Origin: Litoribrevibacter euphylliae
Lineage (GTDB): Bacteria; Pseudomonadota; Gammaproteobacteria; Pseudomonadales; Litoribrevibacteraceae
Length of the DNA stretch: 64,000 nt
Reading direction: 5' to 3'
NCBI RefSeq assembly: GCF_042646085.1
Contig: NZ_JBHRSZ010000004.1
Location: 434,001 to 498,000 of the forward strand
The notes under the pieces were generated by a model. It worked only from the letters and a program-made list of their open reading frames with translations, did no database searches and had not been told where the DNA came from. Shown piece after piece: positions 29,501 to 36,513 of this stretch (position 1 is its first letter; every line of letters begins with the position of its first letter). Made by a program: the position numbers and the translations under genes.

Positions 29501-31686
29501 CTGGTTTGCAGACTTTAGTCGAAGTCGTTCCTCCAAGTGCGGTGGATCAATTTGGGAATGCAATTGATGCAGTGGCTGAAGGGCTGTCCGATTACTTCGA
29601 ACCAGGGCTTCATGTAATTGAATGGACGGCGGATGATGGACAGGGCAACAGTACGAGTTTTACCCAAGAGGTTCGTGTTCATCCGCTAGTGAATTTCGAG
29701 CGTGATAAGTTTGCTGCGGAAGGAAATCAGGCAGGCTTTAATGTCTATCTCAATGGTTCTGCAGTGAGTTATCCATACACCTTGGATTTTGTGGTGGGTG
29801 GTACGGCTGATTCATCCGATCATACCTTGGTTGATGGTCGCGTGACATTCGAAGAGGACGAAACCCAAGCCTCAGTGACCTTTGATGTGGTGGACGATGG
29901 TCTGGAAGAAAGCGACGAAACAATAGTGATCGAATGGGCTGCATCTACTGTAAATACTGGAGTCTTTGATCAGCAAACGGTGACTATCGTCAACCGTAAT
30001 GTTGCGCCGCAAGTGACCTTAGCTATCGAGCAAAATGGCAGTTCTGCGTTGCTCATTGGTAAGAATAATGGGAATGTTGTTCTAACTGCCACAGTGGTGG
30101 ATGTGAATGCAGACGATACCCACTCATATCAATGGTTTGCCCAAGGGCTCATCGATCTTGATGCTGAATCTTCAACGTTTACCTTTAGTCCTCAATCCAT
30201 TAGCAATGGAGTGCATCGCATACGAGTTGATGTGACTGATTCCGGTGCTCCGCAGGCTATGGCCTCTGCGGCCTTATTATTAAAAGTCGTGGATACCTTA
30301 CCTGTGCTGACTTCGGCTGATACCGATGCTGATGGTACTGCGGATGATGTGGAAGGATTTGGTGATGACGAGTTTGATGGCATTCCGAATTATCTGGACA
30401 GCATTCCGGAGAGTAATGTGATTCCGTTGATGTTATCTAATCAGAGCAGCTTCCTTGCAGAGTGTGAAACGGGCATCACCTGTATGCTTGGTGTTACGTC
30501 AGCGGGTGGTTTAACCGGTGGTATTTTGTTGGATGATGTCAGCGGCAACGGCCTTGGAAGTGATTCTGAGTTTGAGATTGAAGGTGGTATTTACGATTTC
30601 GAACTGTCAGGTCTTACCCCTGGTGAATCGATTTCAATTGCTATTCCTTTGCAGACAGCAATTCCTGTGAATGCTATTTATCGTAAGTTTGGTTCGGATG
30701 GACAATGGCATAGCTTTGTGGAGACCGCCAATAACCAGCTTTCTTCAGCGGCTGGTGGTAATGGTGTGTGTCCTCCACCGGGAAGCGATGCCTGGAATGC
30801 TGGTTTAACTGAAGGACACTTCTGTTTGCAGTTAACAATTGAAGATGGTGGACCGAATGACTTCGATGGAGAGGTGAATGGCGTGATTGTGGATCCGGGA
30901 GCGATTTCTACGTCTCGACAAGTTGATAATTTTGAAACCAAAGGTGGTGGCGGGGCATTCAATATCTGGATGTTACTGTTGACGGGCTTAGTGGGAGTAC
31001 TCACTAAAGCTCGATCGGTCGCGATCAAATACGCTGTTGCGATTCTGGCTTTTGCAGGGCTGGTTCAAGTCAGCGTGGTGAAAGCCGATCAAGCGCCGCC
31101 ACTATTCGGTGTTGAAGACTTTTATGTCGTGGGTTCCTTTGGTTGGGCCTGGAATGAAGACGGTAACCGAGAAGACCTTAACGCCGTCTTTGAAGACAGA
31201 GGGTTTAACGCTGAAGCCAGTGAAGTAGAGAATGACCGTAATGTGTGGAGCCTAGGTCTTGGCCTTAATCTTACTGAGCATATTGCTTTTGAAGCGGTTT
31301 ACCTGAATTTAGGTGAAGTGGATGTAGAGTTTTCAGGCAGTGCGGCAGGACAAGAATCGGCTTTCTCTGAAGCGGTTGCTGACGTTTATCCTGAATCGGG
31401 GGATGGCATAGCAACGTCTCTTAGATACAACTGGCAGTTTGTTGAACGTGGTTTTGTTTACGGGCGAGCAGGTGTGTTCTTTTGGGAGAGTGACTATGAG
31501 AGCTCTGTTTTGGACGGTGCCCAAATTGCTTCCAGAAGTCGCTCAGGTACTGATTTGTTATTAGGAGCAGGCATTGGCCATAACTTTTCAGATAACTTCA
31601 AAGGTAGCCTAGAAGTTCAGCGATATCAGTTGGACGATGACAAGGTTTATCAGTTGTCCGCACAGCTAAATTACGATATCTGGTAA
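23587..31686 (+). CDS. Giant repeat adhesin with Gly-rich sorting-like segment and C-terminal beta-barrel
   Basis: This protein has 2,699 residues if it starts at GTG 23587, which has AAGGAG seven bases upstream; ATG 23545 adds 14 residues but no better site. After a signal peptide (LYFLLSLTVNA) come about 13 Ig-like repeats of roughly 100 residues (consensus TYxxGDTLxFTVxFD...DxDGI...DxxGN), with three longer inserted domains. They are followed by Ig/HYR-like, Calx-beta-like and PKD-like domains (to about 2240), a short Asp-rich TSP3-like linker (DTDADGTADD) and a choice-of-anchor-U-like domain. Residues about 2453-2475 are GGGGAF plus a hydrophobic helix ending in basic residues, as in GlyGly-CTERM tails. 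The chain then continues through a second signal-like helix (VQVSVVKA) into an OmpA-like barrel of about 190 residues ending NYDIW. It is probably a large outer-membrane-anchored adhesin. Confidence 0.85.
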   Translation: MKTDPTSIGSMNKVRCSAFQLILFPLYFLLSLTVNAASVVSVSTVPADGTYEAGDTLTFDVTFDENVTVTRATSNAGLDNIWLELSLDSGSFEALYTGGTGTTVLTFTGTLTSADFDFDGIELSHIELSDFGTNSSPSTIKNASAQDADLTLNGVPDLSMVLVDHGNDVSIESPPVNSSYDEGDEVEIYLRWRRTDGLALQGTPELNITVGATPYTLSGEVFDDALKFIYTVQSGDLDNDGISLDSFTFNGGSLSASNFTSDHDLSYTDHSLMISDNTFTTYPAIKVGPIGAPIIDSVSGPSAGTYTVNDVLTFTVNYNENVTISNANANSKLYFETSNGEELVATYQSGTGTTALVFQYTVQQGDFSSGLDVTRLVPSSFIIDADVKFSDLVLNNIADLSGVILDGSVPAITSITVPTATTYVTGDTLTFKVNFDELVNVNGKPQLLLNIGGETVAASYVSGTGSTQLVFTYQVVTGVDDTDGITIEGLSLNNGTIKDADGNSLDAELMSVGDTSEIYIDGGTKVTSVSVPSAATYGFGETLVFTVSFDETVTVSGVPSLVFDIGGASTLASYTSGSGSSDLVFQYTVEVADNDTDGIEVLSLRAQSATIRNANSLDADLDLVGVADTSSVLVDGGAPSGYSFTVDQALIDTSNEAAVSLTMSGAEVGATYDLTVSSEDSKSGEVTATGTVTSANQQLTGINVSGLNDGDLLFALSLTDINSNQGKVVSDVVTKSTLSPAVASVDVPSNATYGSASTLWFTVNLNQAAVISGEPTLSIDIGGTSYDAEYQSDDSTTTSLVFSYLLTGAESDNDGIEINSLALNGGSIENTLGVAFDLTLNNVGVTTQVLVSTDSADNVLLSVLSSNGPLDVGDQLIVDITSQNGNWINTVNTAIPTVDVILDSGTVTASYTGKNGSALRYEYTIQAGNYHSASNLIELTNYQDNGADVTYNFVTFSYVFSLDGLDPLSGIDIVAISPEIESITTTGGNYSSGDTISISVAFTKDVTVVGSPFLDIDVGGTAKTATYDVGSSSADTLVFDYTVAGGDEDLDGIEVTSFDVNGGTVRDSNANDADLTLNNNDTRGAVIDATSPSGYGFGIDQAYINTENELNARFSFSGAEVGTTYNLSVTHNGGGAGSTAVSGTVSDSEQVISGIDVSGIDDGELLFSLTLTDSAGNAGSTVTDTVTKDTVTPVVSSVSAPTNGTYILNNTLQAQVQFDDVVYVTDTPQLALTIGAQTVYADYLSGSNTNTLIFQTTITSGLLDTDGISIDSINENGGLIEDVSGNDATLTLNNVADTSAVLVDGVVPEITSVNVPANDTYILGETLSFTVNFDDSVDVTGTPLLNLTLGANSETASYISGSGSSALVFTYTVASGDQDSDGISVDSLVLNSGTLKDANSNDASLTLNSVASTAAVLVDGQVPSVTSVSVPSNATYALGDTLSFTVNFDENVDVTGTPELGITLGTSAETANYVSGTGTSALVFEYTLVSGDLDENGIAVGSLTVNSDTIQDAAGNDATLTLNNVADTSAVLVDAEIPVVLSVSVPTSDTYKVGDVLSFIVNFNDSVSVSGVPELSLTLGSDAKIAEYVSGTGSSNLVFQYTVVSDDLDENGIAVNGLSAGGGSILDSAGNAATLTLNNIGSTASINIDGVAPVISSVAAPGSATYALGESFELTVSFDDVVIVSGTPSLSLTIGANSVSADYQSGSGTTDIVFSYTVASTDLDTDGIELNALSLGTASMLDVNGNSASTTLNGVESLAGVLVDGVVPSNYQVAFDETEWTKDNEASASISITGAEVGADYEVIISSSVGDAQVSSSGTISTASMQVSNIDLSGLSDGTLTASLVLTDSVGNEGAAATATSSKVNDAPEFIGTPIVSGTPQFGATLSVSNVNTDDHEGSEVTVSYQWLANDVDISGATSAAYTLTAAEAMTDISVEITANDGSASTTITVDAGTVSSLPVFVAPEDIEVNATGLQTLVEVVPPSAVDQFGNAIDAVAEGLSDYFEPGLHVIEWTADDGQGNSTSFTQEVRVHPLVNFERDKFAAEGNQAGFNVYLNGSAVSYPYTLDFVVGGTADSSDHTLVDGRVTFEEDETQASVTFDVVDDGLEESDETIVIEWAASTVNTGVFDQQTVTIVNRNVAPQVTLAIEQNGSSALLIGKNNGNVVLTATVVDVNADDTHSYQWFAQGLIDLDAESSTFTFSPQSISNGVHRIRVDVTDSGAPQAMASAALLLKVVDTLPVLTSADTDADGTADDVEGFGDDEFDGIPNYLDSIPESNVIPLMLSNQSSFLAECETGITCMLGVTSAGGLTGGILLDDVSGNGLGSDSEFEIEGGIYDFELSGLTPGESISIAIPLQTAIPVNAIYRKFGSDGQWHSFVETANNQLSSAAGGNGVCPPPGSDAWNAGLTEGHFCLQLTIEDGGPNDFDGEVNGVIVDPGAISTSRQVDNFETKGGGGAFNIWMLLLTGLVGVLTKARSVAIKYAVAILAFAGLVQVSVVKADQAPPLFGVEDFYVVGSFGWAWNEDGNREDLNAVFEDRGFNAEASEVENDRNVWSLGLGLNLTEHIAFEAVYLNLGEVDVEFSGSAAGQESAFSEAVADVYPESGDGIATSLRYNWQFVERGFVYGRAGVFFWESDYESSVLDGAQIASRSRSGTDLLLGAGIGHNFSDNFKGSLEVQRYQLDDDKVYQLSAQLNYDIW
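23695..29190 (+). repeat. Array of about 13 Ig-like adhesin repeats plus three insert domains
   Basis: Inside the adhesin gene, units of about 300 bases encode SVSVPxxxTYxxGDTLxFTVxFDE...LTLNxVADTSAVLVDG. Units 10 to 12 (about 27510-28480) are the most alike at protein level. Three related inserts begin SGYSFTVDQ (about 25504), SGYGFGIDQ (about 26869) and SNYQVAFDE (about 28891). Such arrays gain and lose units by recombination and are also prone to misassembly. Confidence 0.85.
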
Positions 31687-31722
31687 ATCGGTCAGTTGTC
31701 TCTCTAGCAAGGTTTCTTCAAT

Positions 31723-31746
31723 AAGGTCTCTTTATGAGGCCTTTTT
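31723..31746 (+). terminator. Rho-independent terminator after the adhesin gene
   Basis: AAGGTCTC-TTTAT-GAGGCCTT forms an 8-bp stem with one G-T pair, followed by TTT. It lies 37 bases after the adhesin stop codon. Confidence 0.75.
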
Positions 31747-31876
31747 AGTGAACAGGTGTTAGCTATTTCTCAAAACTTGTAAAGAGTTTGTAAAGGCCAC
31801 AGAGATCAATAGACAGCGTTGCAATACAACGTATAATGCGCTTCCATACAATTTCGCATTTTAAGGTGCTATTTCT

Positions 31877-32065
31877 TTGATTCGTGTCGTTATTTTTGCA
31901 TTAGCTTTGACTGTGTTTTGCAAACTCTTTTTAAACCAGGAAGAAGTTCAGCAAACCCAAGTTCAGCCCCAACAGGCGCATTCTGATGATGTTTCTGAAC
32001 TGAACACACGTGAGCTGGCGAAAGATATACCACCTTCCGCGAAAACCACGCCTCCTAAAAGTTAG
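31877..32065 (+). CDS. Possible small membrane-anchored protein
   Basis: This is a 62-residue frame starting at TTG with AAGGTG about nine bases upstream. It encodes one hydrophobic N-terminal segment (VVIFALALTVFCKLFL) and a polar Gln/Pro-rich tail. I recognise no family. It is convergent with the response-regulator gene and ends 9 bases before it. It may be a real small membrane protein or a chance frame. Confidence 0.35.
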   Translation: MIRVVIFALALTVFCKLFLNQEEVQQTQVQPQQAHSDDVSELNTRELAKDIPPSAKTTPPKS

Positions 32066-32074
32066 TGGTTTATT

Positions 32075-32539
32075 CTATTTCTTATCTTTAAATACGTTAT
32101 TTGTACCACTGGTGTTGGATGGTGGAAATTCAATGACTTTCGAGTAATGCGTCAGCAGCTCAATAAGGCTTGTGAATTGACTATCTAATTTGCTTTTAAC
32201 CAAATAACCAGCAACCTGTTCTTGATAGGCTGAAGCAATATCATTTTGATTGTTTGAGGTTGTTAGTATGAAGACAATGCTAGTGCTTAGATGCTTGTCC
32301 ATACGTATTTCCTTTAAAAACTCTATTCCATTCATCATTGGCATGTTTATGTCTAGCAGAATGATATAAGGCTGCTCGATCTTACTACTGCGAAGTAACT
32401 CCAGAGCTTCAATACCATGTCGGGCCCGAAAGATGGAACTCTTAATGGATGATTTTCGAAAGGCCCGTTGTATGCCTTCTGCCTCAATATCATCGTCATC
32501 AATCAGCAAGATGGTGGGGAAAGAGGTTGTATTGTTCAT
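32075..32539 (-). CDS. Single-domain response regulator (Rcp1-like)
   Basis: This 154-residue receiver-only protein has the acidic triad (LLIDDDDIEAEGI), the phospho-acceptor aspartate in ILLDINMPMMNGIEFL, the Thr in FILTTSNNQ and the lysine in GYLVKSKLD. It matches the Rcp1-like group that pairs with PAS/phytochrome-type kinases. There is no output domain, so it probably relays phosphate or binds a partner. Its ATG overlaps the stop of the kinase gene (ATGA at 32536-32539), which indicates translational coupling with its likely cognate kinase. Confidence 0.92.
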   Translation of the reverse strand: MNNTTSFPTILLIDDDDIEAEGIQRAFRKSSIKSSIFRARHGIEALELLRSSKIEQPYIILLDINMPMMNGIEFLKEIRMDKHLSTSIVFILTTSNNQNDIASAYQEQVAGYLVKSKLDSQFTSLIELLTHYSKVIEFPPSNTSGTNNVFKDKK

Positions 32540-34629
32540 GATCCTGATTTTTCAATCTGCTTTGGCCATGTGAAAACAAAAGCAGTTCCTCGACCCTCTA
32601 GAGGGATAATGGTGATGTTTGCTTTATAAAAATCGAGAATTTTTTTAATGATAGCCAGTCCCATGCCGCTGCCTTCAACTTCATCTCTAGGTTTGAGCGT
32701 TTGGAATATTTCGAATACTTTTTCATGATGTTGTTGGTCAATCCCAGGACCGTCATCGGAAACGGTGAAAACATAATCCGTTGCGGTTTCCGAGCATGAA
32801 ATCCGAATGCAGCCAGTGTCTTGGTCATGATGCTTAATGGCATTACTGATGAGATTTCTGAAAATCTGTTCAAACGGCGGTTGCAGTGTTTGGAAAACAG
32901 GAAGGGGCTCTTCGCAAAAGAGTTGGAATCCATCCGGTGGGCTAAGTAATGAGAAAATCTCTTTCACCATATCGGAAACATGAACTTCGACGGTGTTACC
33001 TTCACTTCTTCCGATTCGAGAATAGGCGAGTAGATCGTCTAATAACCGTTCCAGTCGTTTGGTTCTGCCTTTCAGTAATGTGATGTGCTGTTTACTTTCG
33101 TCACCGATTTCATTCCAGGCGTCTTCCTCAATCCAGGATGATAGCTGAATGATGCCTCGTAAAGGCGCTTTAAGGTCATGGGAGGCTACGTATGCAAAGT
33201 CGTCCAGTTCCTTGTTGCTTCGTTTCAGCTCTTCCATGATGTTCTGCGTTTCAGAAATATCAACGATCGTTGTAAGCACTTTTTCTCCATCGTTGCTGGT
33301 GAAACTCGATAAGCTGACTTGCAATGGCAGTTCAACGTTTGATTGAGTGATGCCTGTGATTTCTCGATAGGAGCAAGACAGTTTGATGTCTTCCTCGTAC
33401 TGTGATGTATCGGAAGAGGTTGTGTCTCCAGAATAACAATTCGGGATTAACTCATTGATGTTTTTACCGACCAGCTCTGATTTGCTATAGCCAAAGAGTC
33501 GCTCTGCTTCAGGGTTGGTTAGCTCAATGATTCCGTTGGCGTCCATTAACAGCAGAGCACATGGCGAATATTGAATGATGTGTCGAAAGTACTCTTCGCT
33601 GTCTCTTAATTGTTGTGTCATGTCTTCTGCTAACGAGATGGCCCGGCTGTTAGATTTTGCAAGTGCCAGAAAGAGCAGAAGTAAGGTGGTATCAATAATG
33701 ATGCCGCCCGCCAGAATCATGGTCGACTGATAGTCGGTAGATGCTTTTCTAAAGGATTGAGAACTTTGAATGGTAAATCGCCAAGGACGGCCATACATAT
33801 CGATTTCCAATTCTTTTACGTAAAGAGGATTAGGGTCATAGTCGGTATTGGATGGCAGCAGTTCATTAAACAGTTCAAACTCTTGGTCATACAGGCTGAA
33901 CATCAGTTGCCGGTTGGTTTGCTTGAGAGTGCCCTCGATCAGTTTATGCATGATAAAAGGGGCGTAAACATGCCCGATAAAGTTATCTTGCCGATCTTTC
34001 AGCGTGTCTCTTTGATTGTCTTTATAAATGGGAACATATTGAAGAAAACCCGGTGTTTTCTTGGCGTCTTGTACCAAAGTGATAGGCGCAGTGATTTGCG
34101 TCATTCCCGTATCCCTGGCTTTTTTGGCAGCAGTATAACGATTGGACTCGAATGCCATGTCTAATCCTACCGCTTTTAAGTTATCCGCGACGGGTTCAAT
34201 ATAGGTGATTGGCCAGTATTCGTTCTTATTGTGTTTAGGATGGATAGTAAAGTCCGGCCGTATCTGGCGTTCTTCTTCCAAAAAGGGTTTTAAGCGTGAT
34301 GGCTCAACATAATAAATGACGCCAATGCCATTGATGCCTTTGTACTTTTGCTCGATATTAAATGTGGTCGCAAAGCGCTTCCACTCAAGCGAATCTATTC
34401 CGTGACTTTGGGAATGAATTGCTGCAACCCCGGCGTGCAATGCATCTTCGTAATGCGACATTCGCTCTTTTACTAGATCAACGAGCTGATTCGCTTGGAA
34501 CTCAAATTGAAGTTTTACTTTCAATTCCGATTGAGTTTTGGACACATACCAGGCTGTTGCAGTTAAAATTATAGAGCCTACCAATACAGCCCAATGATAC
34601 CAATGGAGATACTTGAGATTAGAAGTCAT
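32536..34629 (-). CDS. CHASE-PAS sensor histidine kinase
   Basis: This is a 697-residue membrane kinase. An N-terminal helix (about 13-30) and a second helix (about 305-327) flank a periplasmic CHASE domain (GIGVIYYVEPSRL...DFTIHP...YIEPVADN), which in other proteins senses small molecules. A PAS domain (about 345-460) follows, then HisKA with ASHDLKAPLRGI (phospho-acceptor His) and HATPase with NLISNAIKHHD and DDGPGID...GSGMGLAIIKKI. The kinase core is of the phytochrome-like class, matching the Rcp1-like regulator downstream. The gene starts 6 bases after the REC-GGDEF-EAL gene and overlaps the next by ATGA, so all three form one operon. Confidence 0.93.
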   Translation of the reverse strand: MTSNLKYLHWYHWAVLVGSIILTATAWYVSKTQSELKVKLQFEFQANQLVDLVKERMSHYEDALHAGVAAIHSQSHGIDSLEWKRFATTFNIEQKYKGINGIGVIYYVEPSRLKPFLEEERQIRPDFTIHPKHNKNEYWPITYIEPVADNLKAVGLDMAFESNRYTAAKKARDTGMTQITAPITLVQDAKKTPGFLQYVPIYKDNQRDTLKDRQDNFIGHVYAPFIMHKLIEGTLKQTNRQLMFSLYDQEFELFNELLPSNTDYDPNPLYVKELEIDMYGRPWRFTIQSSQSFRKASTDYQSTMILAGGIIIDTTLLLLFLALAKSNSRAISLAEDMTQQLRDSEEYFRHIIQYSPCALLLMDANGIIELTNPEAERLFGYSKSELVGKNINELIPNCYSGDTTSSDTSQYEEDIKLSCSYREITGITQSNVELPLQVSLSSFTSNDGEKVLTTIVDISETQNIMEELKRSNKELDDFAYVASHDLKAPLRGIIQLSSWIEEDAWNEIGDESKQHITLLKGRTKRLERLLDDLLAYSRIGRSEGNTVEVHVSDMVKEIFSLLSPPDGFQLFCEEPLPVFQTLQPPFEQIFRNLISNAIKHHDQDTGCIRISCSETATDYVFTVSDDGPGIDQQHHEKVFEIFQTLKPRDEVEGSGMGLAIIKKILDFYKANITIIPLEGRGTAFVFTWPKQIEKSGS

Positions 34630-34635
34630 AGGTGT

Positions 34636-36336
34636 CTACTGAGTTATTACATAGCGTTGTTCAATGTCTGATTTGGGTAGCGGTTTAGAATAGTAATAGC
34701 CTTGGACTCGACTGATCTTCAACTCCTTGCAGAGCTCTGCATGATGCGGATGCTCGATTCCCTCGGCAACGATGCTCAGGTTTAAGATAGAGACCATAGA
34801 CGTTAAGCCTCTCACCAGCGCAATATGTTTTGCGTCTTGCTCAGACAAAGGCATCAGGCTTTTGTCTATTTTTACGATAGAAATAGGGAATTCTCTTAGG
34901 TGAGAAATGGATGAGTAACCGGTTCCGAAATCATCCAGTGCTAACTTGCAGCCCAAGTTGTGTAATTGGTTGATGGTTGCGCTCACGGTTTCTGTATCAT
35001 GCAGCAGCGCTGTTTCAGTAATTTCTAACTCAACCAGTTCCGGTTTTAATCCATATTTTTCTAAGCCATCACGAAGCTTTTCGACCAAAACTTCATCCCG
35101 TAGTTGTTTAGAGGAAATATTGATGGCAATGGTAAATTCCTTACCATATTTTTGATTCCACTGACTGACTGTTGAGAGTGCGTCTTCTATGATCCTTAGA
35201 CCTAGGGCATTGATCAGCCCAGACTCTTCTGCGATTGGAATAAAGTCATCCGGCGAGCGAGTAATACCGTTATTATTCCAACGGATCAAGGCTTCAAACC
35301 CTTTGACGTCACCTGTGTCGAGGGTAATAACGGGTTGATAAAAGAGTTCCAGCTGATTGGTGTGAATTGCTTCGCGCAGCTCTTGTTCTATGACTACACG
35401 AGACATAAACTGCTGCTGCATTTCGTATTCGAAGAAGCTCATTTGGTTTTTGCCTTGCTTCTTGGCTCGGTACATTGCAATGTCTGCATGTTTGAAGAGC
35501 TCTTCGCTGGAATTTCCATTATCTGGATGAATAGCAATCCCCATACTGACAGTAACATGAATGTCGGTAGTGCCTATTTGGATAGGTGCTACTAATACAT
35601 CTATAATTCGCTTAGCGACTTGGCTTGCCGTTTCTATGGAGGTGAGGTTACTTAAGGTGATAGCAAACTCATCCCCACCTAATCGAGCGAATAGTTCATT
35701 TCCTCGTAAGCAACTTTGAACTCGACTGACAGTACGTTGAAGTAAGAGATCACCGACATCATGGCCAAAGGTATCGTTTACGTATTTAAAGTTGTCTAAA
35801 TCAAATAATATGAGTGCCAGCTTGTGGCTGCTTCGACGATTACTGGTTATTGCCTGTTTCAGTGATTCATCAAATAAATATCGATTGGGTAAACCGGTTA
35901 GTGTGTCGGTTTCTGCGAGTTGTTTGACTTTTTGGTAGGTGAGATACAGCTGTTTTTCCAGCTCGAAGCGGGTGGTTGCATGAAGAATCGCACGCCTTAA
36001 CCGAGGTTCCGAGATTTCTGATTTTACTAAAAAGTCTTGCGCCCCGGCTTTAATACATTCCAGAGCCAGTTCCTCATTTTCTGAGGCACTCATCATCACA
36101 ATAGCGGTACTTTCATCCTTTGGCTCATTTCTGAGTTCGACGATCATTTCAATGCCGTCTCGTCGAGGCATTCGATAATCCAACAGGATAAGATCAAAGA
36201 CGTTTTCTCTGAAATGAGATAAGCCTTCATCAACGGTCACAGCTTCAACAATATTGACCTCTAAGCTACTTTTTTTCAGAGTGCGCTTAACCAGATCGCG
36301 ATCGACCTGGTCGTCATCTACGAGCAGAATTTCCAC
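34636..36336 (-). CDS. Response regulator with GGDEF and EAL output domains
   Basis: This 566-residue protein is first in a three-gene operon with a kinase and a single-domain regulator. The receiver (residues 1-120: LLVDDDQVDRD, LILLDYRMPRRDGIEM, DFLVKSE) has its phospho-acceptor Asp. It is followed by GGDEF (RLGGDEFAI intact) and EAL (FEALIRW, DDFGTGYSS, KIDKSL, AEGIEH). Both catalytic motifs are kept, so phosphorylation could switch between making and degrading c-di-GMP. The start is GTG 36336, with AAGGA eight bases upstream. The cognate kinase is very likely the next gene. Confidence 0.93.
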   Translation of the reverse strand: MEILLVDDDQVDRDLVKRTLKKSSLEVNIVEAVTVDEGLSHFRENVFDLILLDYRMPRRDGIEMIVELRNEPKDESTAIVMMSASENEELALECIKAGAQDFLVKSEISEPRLRRAILHATTRFELEKQLYLTYQKVKQLAETDTLTGLPNRYLFDESLKQAITSNRRSSHKLALILFDLDNFKYVNDTFGHDVGDLLLQRTVSRVQSCLRGNELFARLGGDEFAITLSNLTSIETASQVAKRIIDVLVAPIQIGTTDIHVTVSMGIAIHPDNGNSSEELFKHADIAMYRAKKQGKNQMSFFEYEMQQQFMSRVVIEQELREAIHTNQLELFYQPVITLDTGDVKGFEALIRWNNNGITRSPDDFIPIAEESGLINALGLRIIEDALSTVSQWNQKYGKEFTIAINISSKQLRDEVLVEKLRDGLEKYGLKPELVELEITETALLHDTETVSATINQLHNLGCKLALDDFGTGYSSISHLREFPISIVKIDKSLMPLSEQDAKHIALVRGLTSMVSILNLSIVAEGIEHPHHAELCKELKISRVQGYYYSKPLPKSDIEQRYVITQ

Positions 36337-36513
36337 TTCATCAATCCTTGTTTTCCACCTTTCTTCACTTCAGCCTAGTCGATAACTAAGAAAGAGAAAG
36401 GAATCTCATAGAAAGCAGTACTTGATAGTTTAGATGTGAATGGTCGCAAACACTTTCTGGGGTGGCTATTGGCGCTAGTGTTGTTTATGCGGACCAGCTT
36501 AACCCGGAAATCA

